Shown here piece by piece: positions 8,397 to 16,677 of a stretch of 64,000 nucleotides of DNA (position 1 is its first letter; each line of letters opens with the position of its first letter). The notes beneath the pieces were generated by a model. It was not told the origin of the DNA and did no database searches. It was given only the letters and a program-made list of their open reading frames with translations. A program made the translations under genes and the position numbers. The stretch comes from Clostridia bacterium. Lineage in GTDB: Bacteria; Bacillota; Clostridia; TANB77; CAG-508. The stretch covers positions 47,058 through 111,057 of the forward strand of contig JAFUGK010000007.1 of the NCBI GenBank assembly GCA_017469445.1. The letters run 5' to 3'.

Positions 8397-8681
8397 ATGA
8401 GAAAAAAGAGAAAAGAAAGTAAATTAGAAAATTTTTTAGAATTACCCAAAGAGCTAACCACTACTCAACCTAAAATTACAATGCTTGGGTTTGAAGAAAT
8501 GCTAATAGAAAACTATAAAGGAATATTAGAATATGAAGATTTTTACATAAGGCTTGCTACATATATAGGTATAATTAATATAAATGGGTTTAATTTAAAT
8601 TTAAATCAAATGAAGGAAGATACAATTTTAGTAACAGGAAAAATAGACAGCATAGATTTAGAAAATGACATTGAGGAGTAG
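8397..8681 (+). CDS. yqfC: Sporulation protein YqfC
   Basis: AAGGAGT at 8384 precedes the ATG. The 94-residue, basic protein matches the YqfC family in length and layout: a Lys/Arg-rich start, LPKELTTTQPKI, and a central IENYKGI-LEY segment followed by two predicted strands. YqfC is a small sigma-E-regulon protein of spore formation whose biochemical role is unknown. It is followed three bases later by yqfD, the standard pairing in Bacilli and Clostridia. The upstream region holds two dispersed repeats, not an obvious promoter. Confidence 0.85.
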   Translation: MRKKRKESKLENFLELPKELTTTQPKITMLGFEEMLIENYKGILEYEDFYIRLATYIGIININGFNLNLNQMKEDTILVTGKIDSIDLENDIEE

Positions 8682-8684
8682 ATA

Positions 8685-9870
8685 ATGTTTTTAAGAATAA
8701 TTCTAAATTACATATTAGGATATGTTAGCATTAAAGTTGAAGGATTTTATATTGAGAGATTTATAAATATCTGTATGTCGAAAAATATCTTTTTTTGGAA
8801 TATGAAAAGAGAAAAATCTACATTGCTTTATGCTAATGTTGGTATAAAAGAATATAAAAAAATAAAGCCAATTGCTAAAAAATTAAATTGTAAATTTAGC
8901 ATAGAAAAGAAAAAAGGGATACCATTTGTACTAAATAAATATAAAAAGAGAAAAATTTTTTTTGCATTTTTAATAATAGTACTTACAATAATTTTAATAT
9001 GTTCAAATTATATTTGGAATATAGAAATAAATGGATTAGAAAAAATTAATTATGAAGAACTAAATAATCAGTTAGAAGAAAATGGACTAAAAATAGGAGA
9101 AGCAAAAAGTAAGATAGATTCTAAAAAAATTATTGAAAATATAAGATTAAATAGAAAAGATATAGCATGGATGGGAATTAGTATAGATGGAACTAATGCA
9201 AAAGTAGAAGTGGTAGAAGCAAAAGAAAAGCCAGAAATAATAAATGATGAAGATTTTTGCAATATAGTTGCAGATAAGGATTGCATAATAACAAAAATAA
9301 ATGTACAAAATGGAACTGCAAAAGTAAAGGTAGGAGATATTGTAAAGAAGCGGAGATGTATTAGTAGAAGGCATTATTCAAGGAAAATATATGGATGCAA
9401 TATATGTTAATTCTTCTGCTGAAATAGAGGGAAAAACATGGTATAGCAAAACAAAAGAAGAAAAATTTAAACAAGAGCTAGAAAATAAAACTGGAAATAT
9501 AGAAAATAAATATGCAATAAAATTTAATAATTTTGAAATAAATTTATATAAAACCCTTTCAAAATTTAAAAATTATGATACAATAAGAGAGAAAAATAAA
9601 TTAAGCTTTTTTTCTAATTTTTATCTACCAATAGAGTTAATAAAAATAACAAATTATGAAAAAAGGATAGACAATGTAGAATATCAGGAAAATGAATTAA
9701 AAACTAAAATGATAAAAGAGCTAGAGCAAGAATTAAATGCGGAGATTGGAGAAAACAAGAATATATCAAATAAATATGTTAATTACAAAAAGCTTGAAGA
9801 TGGGTTAAAGCTTGAATTGGTATATGAAATATTAGAAAACATCGGAACTAAAGAGAAGATAAATGTTTAA
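8685..9870 (+). CDS. yqfD: Sporulation protein YqfD, needs +1 frameshift at 9351
   Basis: Starts 3 nt after yqfC. Frame 0 ends at 9410. Skipping C9351 (8685-9350 joined to 9352-9870) gives 394 residues, near the family's usual length of about 400. The N-terminal part (1-85) is cytoplasmic, a single membrane helix lies at about 88-108, and the rest is extracytoplasmic. The join yields IVKKGDVLVEGIIQGKY, a typical segment of the YqfD beta-barrel region that is lost without the shift. YqfD is needed at the engulfment or mother-cell stage; its mechanism is unknown. The insertion follows AAG and converts GGA (Gly) to CGG-A, as at six other sites in the window. Confidence 0.86.
9351..9354 (+). other. 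Putative +1 recoding site CGG-A (yqfD)
   Basis: Codon 223 in frame is CGG followed by A, with AAG in the P site. Skipping C9351 reads GGA (Gly) of KKGD. Unshifted translation stops 20 codons later. Confidence 0.7.
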
Positions 9871-9885
9871 GAAGAGGTGTTATAT

Positions 9886-11073
9886 ATGGAAGAGAGAAGT
9901 TTGCGTGTATTAAATGCAAATACTACATTTTTTTCTAAAATTTCAACAACAATAAGTAAATTATTGGTTCCTACAAAAGTAGGAATAAACGGAATGCTTA
10001 TTTCACTTAAAAGAAATAATGTATTAAAATCATATGAAGTTTTACAAGAAAAAGGGGAAGCACTTGTAAAAGATAAAAAAGAAATTCTAACAAAAAAATA
10101 TGAAGATACATATGCTTTATATTTAGAAGCAATAGATAAATATATAATGGATTCAGTATATACTAGGGTAAAAAACAATAATGCATCAGATTTTGAAAAA
10201 AATGCTTTATCTAAATATTATGAAATTACTAGTTTAAAAGAAAATGAATATATTGAATACAAACATAGAAAGCAAAAATATCTTTTAGAGTTGGATTTCG
10301 AAGGCATTAAGTTAAATGGAAAAGGTAAATTGTATAATAGATATGTACCTTTTTACTTATCAAAAGTAGATGTTTTATATAAAGCTATACTTAAAAATTA
10401 TTCAGTAAAATTATCTGATACAATTAGTGCAAAAACAATTTCTAAAGATAAGTTGTATAATAAAGTATTTAAAACTTTAGAAGAATATGTAGATGAAATT
10501 ATGCCAATAAAAATTGAATTTGATAAAGATAAATGTAAAGATGTGCTAGAAGAGTATGAAGAACTAGATAAATTTGAAGTAGGCAAATTAGATGAAATAA
10601 ACTATATGGAAAAAAATATGCTGTTACTTGGAATAAGCAGAAAGTTATTTACACATAGTTTGCCTCTTGTGGTTGCAGAACAGTGCTATATTGAGTTGCT
10701 AAAAAGGACAAGGAACCTAATTGTAAATGCAAAATCACAAGATAAAAGAGATGAAACATACGAATTATTTGTTAAATTGGTAGAAGATTATAATGTAAAA
10801 TTATTATCAACAAAAATATATTGGGAAAGACCTCAAGAAAGAACTGAATATAAAGAATTTTGGGACAAGTATAAAGCAATTAAAGATGAAAGACAAAAAG
10901 AAATATTATTTATTAAAGAAGATTTAAAGAGATTAAATAGAAGTACAAACGACTATATGAGTATAATTAAATTACATAAGGAAAGATTGGTTTCAATGGG
11001 AGCTATGAGAGAATTAAAAAATAGTTCTAAAACTATGTCAGGAAGGTATGCAAAAAAATGTGTGAAGTGCTAG
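9886..11073 (+). CDS. Unknown alpha-helical protein between yqfD and ybeY
   Basis: The ATG at 9886 sits after GAAGAGGTG (9871-9879). The 395-residue product has no signal or membrane segment and is rich in Lys, Glu and Leu with long helices, so it is probably a cytoplasmic coiled-coil protein. I recognise no catalytic motif. In most Firmicutes this slot holds phoH and often the HD-domain yqfF gene; here it is filled by this gene, and its 3' end overlaps ybeY by 16 nt, so it is co-transcribed. It ends KKCVKC, a possible metal-binding tail. It does not look like PhoH, as no P-loop is visible. Confidence 0.6.
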   Translation: MEERSLRVLNANTTFFSKISTTISKLLVPTKVGINGMLISLKRNNVLKSYEVLQEKGEALVKDKKEILTKKYEDTYALYLEAIDKYIMDSVYTRVKNNNASDFEKNALSKYYEITSLKENEYIEYKHRKQKYLLELDFEGIKLNGKGKLYNRYVPFYLSKVDVLYKAILKNYSVKLSDTISAKTISKDKLYNKVFKTLEEYVDEIMPIKIEFDKDKCKDVLEEYEELDKFEVGKLDEINYMEKNMLLLGISRKLFTHSLPLVVAEQCYIELLKRTRNLIVNAKSQDKRDETYELFVKLVEDYNVKLLSTKIYWERPQERTEYKEFWDKYKAIKDERQKEILFIKEDLKRLNRSTNDYMSIIKLHKERLVSMGAMRELKNSSKTMSGRYAKKCVKC

Positions 11074-11525
11074 AAGTAGAATATTTAGATGTGCCAGAAG
11101 ATAAAAAATTAGAAGAAATAATTGAAAAAGTACTATTAAAATGTTACGAAGTCGAGCATTTAGATTCTAATTATTTATATGTTAATGTGATTTTAACTAA
11201 CCCAGAGAATATCCAGAAATTAAACAAGCAATATAGAAACATAGATAAAGCAACAGATGTACTTTCTTTTCCTATGTTTGAAAAAGAAGAACTAGTAAAT
11301 TTTAAATCAAATGTAAAAGAAGTTTTAGGAGATATTGTAATATCTTTGGCTAAAGTTGAAGAACAAGCTAAAGAATATGGGCATAGCTTTGAAAGAGAAT
11401 TTGCATATATGGTAGTACACGGATTTTACCACATAATAGGGTATGATCATATTAAAGAAGAAGATAAAAAGGAAATGAGGGCAAAAGAGGAAATAATATT
11501 AAAAGCATTAAATATAGAAAGATAA
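11058..11525 (+). CDS. ybeY: Endoribonuclease YbeY
   Basis: The ATG overlaps the upstream gene's end. The 155-residue protein carries the signature HGFYHIIGYDH (about residues 116-126), whose three histidines bind the catalytic zinc, and the upstream motif ATDVLSFPMF. YbeY is a single-strand-specific RNase for 16S rRNA 3' maturation and ribosome quality control. Length and motif positions are normal. No terminator follows; a copy of the 85-nt repeat occupies the spacer before the next gene. Confidence 0.95.
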   Translation: MCEVLEVEYLDVPEDKKLEEIIEKVLLKCYEVEHLDSNYLYVNVILTNPENIQKLNKQYRNIDKATDVLSFPMFEKEELVNFKSNVKEVLGDIVISLAKVEEQAKEYGHSFEREFAYMVVHGFYHIIGYDHIKEEDKKEMRAKEEIILKALNIER

Positions 11526-11542
11526 AATTTATATTGCACAAG

Positions 11543-11627
11543 AATCCGCCAAATCTTAATCGGCATTGGATGTTTTCTTTCTCCAAGTAATCGAAAGAAA
11601 AATGCAATGCCTGCGTTTGGCTACTTT
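11543..11627 (+). repeat. 85-nt structured hairpin repeat, copy 2
   Basis: Same stems as copy 1 (GCCAAA/TTTGGC and GGCATTG/CAATGCC), with single changes in loops only. Located between ybeY and the dgkA-like gene. Confidence 0.83.
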
Positions 11628-11669
11628 GTGGCGACTATTTATCATTTGAAGAAAGGAATAAATTTTTAA

Positions 11670-12407
11670 ATGAAGCAAGAAAAAGAAGAAAATAAAAAAC
11701 TACATAATAGCAATTTTTTTGAAGCATGTAAAAATGCAGTTAATGGAATTATTTATGGAACAACAACACAGTCTAATGTAAAGAAACAGCTTGTTATAAT
11801 AGCTTTTGTAATGTTAATTAGTTTATTTTTTAATCTTTCAAAAGTTGAGTTTATATGTTTAATATTTGCATGTGTGCTAATAATATTTGCAGAAATGGTT
11901 AATACTGCAGTTGAAACAGTTGTAGATTTATATGTAGATGTTTATCATCCAAAGGCTAAAATTGCAAAAGATGTTGCAGCAGGAGCAGTTGTAATTACTG
12001 CAATAAATGCTGTTATTATAGCATATTTCTTATTTTTCGATAAAATAGGTGAAATAGGTAATAGTATATATCAGACAGTAATTAATTCACCAACATATTT
12101 AGCATTTGTAGTTGTAATACTTATAGTAATAGTTGCAGTGGCATTAAAGGCAGCTAAAATAAGAGGTAAAAGAAATAATAAAGAATTAATAATAAGTTGC
12201 CAATCAATGCTTGCATCTGCAGCAGTAGTAGCAACATGGATAGTAACGGAAAATCTAGTTGCTCTATCATTTGCTACTATTTTAGCAATAATGATATGCA
12301 TGAATAGAGTAGAGAGCAAAGAAAGAACAGTAGTAGAAGTTGTTTTGGGCGTAATTCTAGGAATATTAATAACAATACTAATGTATGGATTGACACTATT
12401 TAGATAA
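11670..12407 (+). CDS. Diacylglycerol/undecaprenol kinase DgkA-like with extra C-terminal membrane domain
   Basis: AAGAAAGGA at 11650 lies upstream. Residues about 18-125 match DgkA/UdpK: a basic amphipathic start, three membrane helices, and the active-site stretch EMVNTAVE followed by a D-x-x-x-D and H region (VDLYVDVYHPKAK). The family phosphorylates undecaprenol or diacylglycerol at the membrane. It normally ends near residue 125. Here a further 120 residues add about four membrane helices with no PAP2 phosphatase motif that I can see. The extension's role is unknown. The gene lies between ybeY and the DUF3048 gene; in many Firmicutes dgkA is found at ybeY-dgkA-era. Confidence 0.82.
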   Translation: MKQEKEENKKLHNSNFFEACKNAVNGIIYGTTTQSNVKKQLVIIAFVMLISLFFNLSKVEFICLIFACVLIIFAEMVNTAVETVVDLYVDVYHPKAKIAKDVAAGAVVITAINAVIIAYFLFFDKIGEIGNSIYQTVINSPTYLAFVVVILIVIVAVALKAAKIRGKRNNKELIISCQSMLASAAVVATWIVTENLVALSFATILAIMICMNRVESKERTVVEVVLGVILGILITILMYGLTLFR

Positions 12408-12423
12408 TTTAAAAAGGAGATGC

Positions 12424-12578
12424 TTTTGAAATATGACATTACTAGCTCACAAGTAGGGAATGTACACATTGACCGTGGGACATTTCTTAACACAATAGAA
12501 GCGACTATAGAGAAAGAAGTGTCCCAGGATGACCATATTTTAAGATGCGTCCCCTTACCAAGAAATGAGGTAATTGGT
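12424..12578 (+). repeat. Leader-like repeat upstream of the DUF3048 gene
   Basis: It starts with TTTTGAAATATGACATTACT, like 8290 and 38598, and then carries hairpins GGGACATTTCTT/AAGAAGTGTCCC and an AAGATGCGTCCCC tail. An open frame runs through it into the gene, but the repeat shows that this part is untranslated leader. Confidence 0.65.
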
Positions 12579-13661
12579 ATGAAAAAATTTATAATTTTCT
12601 TTTTATTAATTTGTATGATAGGTGCAGGAGGCTATTTAGGTTATAAGTATTATGAAACAATGCAAACTATTGAAACAGACTCGCCTGATCCACAGCAAGA
12701 AGAAATTGCTGATGATCCAGTTGTGGTTGAGTTAGAACCAGAACCTGTAAAAACTGTGGAAATTTTTAAAGGAACAGAGAGACCAATTGCTGTTATGATA
12801 GATAATAATAAAAATGCATGGCCACAATCAGGTTTAAATGATGCATATTTAGTTTATGAAATAATAGTAGAAGGTGGAGAAACCAGATTAATGGCATGCT
12901 TTAAAGGAGCAAATTTAGAAAAAATAGGACCTATTAGAAGTTCAAGACATTATTTCTTAGATTATGCAATGGAAAATGATGCAATATATGTCCATTTTGG
13001 ATGGAGCCCACAAGCTGAGTCAGATATTGCATCATATGGTATAAATAATGTTAATGGATTAATAGAAAGTAGCAAAACTTTTTGGAGAGTAAAAGATAAA
13101 TCTGCACCACATAATGCAGTAACAAATACAGAAAAAATATTAGAAGTTGCTGCAAAAAGAAAATATAGGACTGAGTCAGATTTTACAAGTGTACTTAATT
13201 ATGTTGTAGATGAAGTAGAGCTTACAGGTGGAATTATGGCAAATGAAGTTACAATACCATATTCTACGTCAAATAAGGTTAAATATGAATATAATCCTGA
13301 AACAAAAATGTATACAAGATATTCAAAAGGAAAGAAGCAAACAGATTGGATTACCAAAGAAGATGTTACAACAAAAAATATAATTATTACAAAGGCAGAT
13401 AATTATACTTTGACAGATAAAGAAAATAAAGGTAGACAAGGAATAAAAAATATTGGAACATTAGATGGATATTACATAACAAACGGAATGGCAATTCCAA
13501 TAACTTGTACAAAAAATAGTAGGACAAGCAAAACAGAGTATAAAGATTTAGAAGGAAATATTATAGAAGTAAATGACGGAAGAACATTTATACAAATTTG
13601 TCCGCTTGATTCAAATATTTTAATTGAGCCAGGAGATTCGACAAATTCTGTAGAAGAGTAA
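12579..13661 (+). CDS. DUF3048 (YerB-like) exported protein
   Basis: The ATG at 12579 is preferred to upstream starts because the 5' sequence is a dispersed repeat and MKKFIIFFLL gives a clean membrane anchor. Residues 1-25 form the anchor, then an acidic Pro-rich linker (about 28-58), then the DUF3048 N-domain (ERPIAVMIDNN, YEIIVEGGETRLMA, IGPIRSSRHYF) and C-domain (to residue 360). YerB-type proteins are membrane-associated and of uncertain function, perhaps linked to the cell envelope. It precedes era. All typical DUF3048 blocks are present and the frame is intact. Confidence 0.85.
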   Translation: MKKFIIFFLLICMIGAGGYLGYKYYETMQTIETDSPDPQQEEIADDPVVVELEPEPVKTVEIFKGTERPIAVMIDNNKNAWPQSGLNDAYLVYEIIVEGGETRLMACFKGANLEKIGPIRSSRHYFLDYAMENDAIYVHFGWSPQAESDIASYGINNVNGLIESSKTFWRVKDKSAPHNAVTNTEKILEVAAKRKYRTESDFTSVLNYVVDEVELTGGIMANEVTIPYSTSNKVKYEYNPETKMYTRYSKGKKQTDWITKEDVTTKNIIITKADNYTLTDKENKGRQGIKNIGTLDGYYITNGMAIPITCTKNSRTSKTEYKDLEGNIIEVNDGRTFIQICPLDSNILIEPGDSTNSVEE

Positions 13662-13689
13662 TAGTATAATAATTTAAATGGAGGAATAA

Positions 13690-14589
13690 ATGGCAAACTT
13701 TAAATCTGGTTTTGTATCAATAATAGGAAAAACAAATGTAGGAAAATCTACAATGCTAAACTCTATAATTGGAACTCAAGTTGCAATTACAACTTCAAAA
13801 CCACAAACAACAAGAACAACAATTAAAGGAATAATCAACAGGCAAAATTCACAAATTATTTTTATTGATACACCAGGAATACACAAAACTAAAAACAAAT
13901 ATGGAGAAGCAATAACTAATACTGCATATGAATCCCTTGGAGATGGAGATGTTATATTATTTTTGATAGAAGCTACTTATAAAAAAATAGGTACTGCTGA
14001 TAAAATAATATTAGAAAAATTGAAGGAAAAGCATAAAAAAGTAATATTAGTTATTAATAAAATAGATTTAGCTCCAAAAGAAAATTTACTTAATTTAATG
14101 AAAATATACAGTAAAGAATACAATTTTGAGGCAATAATACCAATATCTGCTTTAAAAAATAAAGAAATAAATACATTATTAGATAAAATAGAAGAACTTT
14201 TACCAGAAGGACCAGCATATTATAATTTAGATGAATATACAGATCAAACAGAAAGGCAAATAGTAGAAGAAGTAGTAAGAGAAAAATGCCTAAAACTTTT
14301 AAATGATGAAATACCTCATGGAATATATGTAGAAGTAGACAAAATGAAATTTAGAGAAACAACAAAAGGAAAGAATATATATGATGTAGATATTACAATA
14401 TATTGTGCCAAAAATTCTCATAAAGGTATAATTATTGGAAAAAATGGCGAAATGTTAAAAAAGATTGCATCATATTCTAGGCAAAAGCTTGAAAAAATGC
14501 TAAATATAAAATTAAATATGAATATTTGGGTAAAAGTTCAAGAAGATTGGCAAAATAAAGAAAATATAATAAAAAAATTAAGTAAATAA
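13690..14589 (+). CDS. era: GTPase Era, 30S ribosome assembly
   Basis: ATGGAGGAATAA precedes the ATG at 13690. The 299-residue protein has the G1 P-loop GKTNVGKST (about 11-19), switch motif TTRTTIKG, G3 DTPGIHK, G4 NKID and G5 SALK, then a C-terminal KH RNA-binding domain (about 200-290) with IIGKNGEMLKKI. Era binds the 3' end of 16S rRNA and checks 30S maturation at the membrane. Length and domain order are standard. yqzL and recO follow, the usual Firmicute order. Confidence 0.97.
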   Translation: MANFKSGFVSIIGKTNVGKSTMLNSIIGTQVAITTSKPQTTRTTIKGIINRQNSQIIFIDTPGIHKTKNKYGEAITNTAYESLGDGDVILFLIEATYKKIGTADKIILEKLKEKHKKVILVINKIDLAPKENLLNLMKIYSKEYNFEAIIPISALKNKEINTLLDKIEELLPEGPAYYNLDEYTDQTERQIVEEVVREKCLKLLNDEIPHGIYVEVDKMKFRETTKGKNIYDVDITIYCAKNSHKGIIIGKNGEMLKKIASYSRQKLEKMLNIKLNMNIWVKVQEDWQNKENIIKKLSK

Positions 14590-14654
14590 TATTGTATTTA
14601 TTTTTAAAAAATACACAAGATAAATTAAAGGTAAACTATAAAGGAGATGATTGT

Positions 14655-14810
14655 ATGATAAAACAAATTGCATGGAATACCTTTAAAAATACAGGAAATA
14701 TAAATACCTATTTGGAATTAACAGAAATGAAGAAATTAGAAGATGATATAATATTAGGTGAAAAATATGGGAACAATCAAAACCAAAGGAATAATAATAG
14801 CAGAAAATAA
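14655..14810 (+). CDS. yqzL: YqzL family small protein
   Basis: The ATG at 14655 follows AAGGAGATGA at 14641. The 51-residue product begins MIKQIAWNTFKNTGNINTYL, which fits the YqzL family (Trp-x-x-Phe-x-x-Thr-Gly-x-Ile-x-x-Tyr-Leu). This tiny protein is nearly always encoded between era and recO, as here. Its function is unknown. Its last 44 nt overlap recO in another frame, so the two are translationally linked. A low-complexity Asn/Gln tail follows the conserved part. Confidence 0.75.
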   Translation: MIKQIAWNTFKNTGNINTYLELTEMKKLEDDIILGEKYGNNQNQRNNNSRK

Positions 14811-15495
14811 TATGGACGATTTTGATAAAATGTTAACAATGATTACTCCAGGTATGGGTAAAATTTCATGTGCCGCTAAAGGAGCTAGAAGACCTAAGAG
14901 CTTGCTCCTTGGTGGTACACAATTTTTATGCTTTGGAGACTATGTTTTATATAAAGGCGGAGAAACATATAACATAAATTCATGTGAGCCAATAGAAATT
15001 TTTTATAATATAAGAACAGATTTGGATAAATTAAAGTATGCAGTACATATTACGAAAATAATAAATGATGTTGTACAAGAAAACCAAAACTGCTATAAGA
15101 TATTGCAATTATTTTTAAATACATTATATGTGATTTCTGAAAAAGAAAAAGATTTAGATTTAGTTTTAGCAATTTTTAAATTAAAACTTTTAGCTATAAT
15201 AGGTTACATGCCAAATGTAAGAACATGTAGTAATTGTGGAAAAACAGAAAATATTGATAGCTTTAGCTTTAAAAATAATGGATTTTTATGTGGTGATTGC
15301 AGTAAACAAGATACAAGTAGTGTACATATTTCGGAAAACACTAAAGCATCAATTCAATATATAATAATGAGTGAGTCTAAAAAGATATATTCGTTTGATA
15401 TGCCAGAAAATGATTTAAAAGAGCTTAGACTTGTTGCTAAAATTTATTTTGATGAAAAATTAGAAAAAGAGTATAAAATGGAAGAGTTATTTTAG
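14767..15495 (+). CDS. recO: DNA repair protein RecO
   Basis: The ATG at 14767 is 6 nt after AGGTG (14756-14760). The 242-residue protein has an N-terminal OB fold (about 1-80, with GKISCAAKGARRPKS), a helical middle, and a Cys4 zinc site (C-x2-C ... C-x2-C at RTCSNCG and FLCGDCS, about residues 150-180). RecO loads RecA onto gaps with RecR and RecF and anneals strands. The size is normal. Era-YqzL-RecO is the usual order. No terminator hairpin is evident after it; a new promoter for hpf follows. Confidence 0.93.
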   Translation: MGTIKTKGIIIAENNMDDFDKMLTMITPGMGKISCAAKGARRPKSLLLGGTQFLCFGDYVLYKGGETYNINSCEPIEIFYNIRTDLDKLKYAVHITKIINDVVQENQNCYKILQLFLNTLYVISEKEKDLDLVLAIFKLKLLAIIGYMPNVRTCSNCGKTENIDSFSFKNNGFLCGDCSKQDTSSVHISENTKASIQYIIMSESKKIYSFDMPENDLKELRLVAKIYFDEKLEKEYKMEELF

Positions 15496-15531
15496 AAATT
15501 TTTCCCCATGACAATCAAATCGAAAAAAAGC

Positions 15532-15560
15532 TTTACAATATTAAATTTTAATAATATAAT
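15532..15560 (+). promoter_or_regulatory. Sigma-A promoter for hpf
   Basis: TTTACA (15532-15537), 17-nt spacer, TATAAT (15555-15560), about 34 nt before the hpf start. Confidence 0.7.
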
Positions 15561-15593
15561 AAGGGTGTAATACAAAATGAAAGGAGAATTACT

Positions 15594-16127
15594 ATGAATA
15601 TAAAAATAGTAGGAAAAGATTTAAAAGCAACAGATGCAATAAAAGATTATACAGCAAAAAAACTAGAAAGAGTAGAAAAATATTTTGATGGAGATGTAGA
15701 ATGTTTAGTAACAATAAAGGTTGAGAAAAATGTTCAAATAGCTGAAATGCATGTTACAGCAAAAGGATATACATATAGAGCAGTTACAGAACATGCAGAC
15801 CTATATGCATCTATAGATAAAGATATAGACATATTAGAAGGACAAATTAGAAAAGTTAAAACTAAAAAAGAAAGATTAAATAAAGATGATTCTTTAAAAC
15901 AAATGAATATGGAAGTTGCAGCACATAAGGAAGAAAAAATTGAAGATGAAATATTAAAAGTTTCATATTATGAAATAAAACCAATGACTCCTGAAGATGC
16001 AAAATTAAAATTACAAGAAAGAAGAGACAGATTTATGCCTTTTGTAAATGTAGATACAGGAAAAGTTAATGTTATATTTAAGTTAAAAGATGATTCTAAC
16101 TTTGGTTTATTAGAACCAGAAGCATAA
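15594..16127 (+). CDS. hpf: Ribosome hibernation promoting factor, long form
   Basis: AAAGGAGAATT at 15581 precedes the ATG. Residues 1-95 match the HPF/YfiA N-domain that blocks the mRNA channel of the 30S subunit (KIVGKDLKATDAI, YTAKKLERVEKYF). A variable linker follows, then the C-terminal dimerisation domain (about 120-175, with MTPEDAKLKLQERRDRFMPFVN). The length of 177 residues marks the long form that makes 100S ribosome dimers in stationary phase. It has its own promoter. It lies next to the spore-coat-DNA gene sasP, consistent with late-growth use. Confidence 0.95.
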   Translation: MNIKIVGKDLKATDAIKDYTAKKLERVEKYFDGDVECLVTIKVEKNVQIAEMHVTAKGYTYRAVTEHADLYASIDKDIDILEGQIRKVKTKKERLNKDDSLKQMNMEVAAHKEEKIEDEILKVSYYEIKPMTPEDAKLKLQERRDRFMPFVNVDTGKVNVIFKLKDDSNFGLLEPEA

Positions 16128-16311
16128 GAAAAATTTATATTATAATAATTAAAAATAATATATCGTTTTTTATTTTAAATAATTTTTTAATTAAAAAATG
16201 AAAAAATTTCTAGTTTAAAAAACTCCTAATTGCACATTATATATACTGAAAAGACATAGAAAAGTTTTTTCAATATATATAAATAGCAAAATCCTAGGAG
16301 GTGAATTAGAA

Positions 16312-16518
16312 ATGGCAAACAGAAATAGTAACAGAAAATTAGTTCCAGAAGCTATGGATTCTTTAGACAAATTCAAATATGAAGTAGCTAGTGAAGTTGG
16401 AGTTAACTTAAAAAATGGTTACAATGGAGATATATCTGCAAGAGACGCTGGTAAAATAGGTGGAAACATGGTAAGAAAATTAATTCAACAGGCTGAAAAC
16501 CAAATGATTGGTAGATAG
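16312..16518 (+). CDS. Alpha/beta-type small acid-soluble spore protein
   Basis: CTAGGAGGTG at 16294 gives a very strong ribosome site. The 68-residue protein has the alpha/beta SASP pattern: FKYEVASEVGV (the germination protease GPR cleavage region) and ARDAGKIGGNMVRKLI (the second conserved block). These proteins coat and protect spore DNA and feed the outgrowing cell with amino acids. A stem-loop lies in the 5' leader (about 16240-16285), and CATTATA at 16235 could be a sigma-G -10 element, but no good -35 element is seen. A rho-independent terminator follows at once. Confidence 0.95.
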   Translation: MANRNSNRKLVPEAMDSLDKFKYEVASEVGVNLKNGYNGDISARDAGKIGGNMVRKLIQQAENQMIGR

Positions 16519-16549
16519 TTTTTGCAGAATTTAAAAAAGAACAATGGGG

Positions 16550-16597
16550 ACGTTCCTTTTGTTCAGTTTTAACTGAACAAAAGGAATGTTCTTTTTT
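16550..16597 (+). terminator. Strong terminator after sasP, member of the GGGGAC palindrome family
   Basis: A 19-bp stem (16550-16568 with 16571-16589, one G-T wobble), a 2-nt loop and six T. GGGGAC at 16546 links it to the palindromes at 31039, 33081, 34105, 35306, 36689 and 38532. Confidence 0.85.
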
Positions 16598-16677
16598 AAC
16601 AAATTTCTACAAAAAAATTGACATTGTATTTAGCAATGATATAATTAAAAAGTATTTTTTAGAAAGTAGGAAATAAT

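Noticed and set aside
12420..12578. Upstream extension of the DUF3048 gene
   Set aside because: The sequence is a dispersed leader-like repeat also found before yqfC and pgk, and the downstream ATG gives a proper membrane anchor.
16235..16241. Sigma-G promoter for sasP
   Set aside because: CATTATA suits a -10 element but no matching -35 was found at the right distance, so it is only mentioned in the gene entry.
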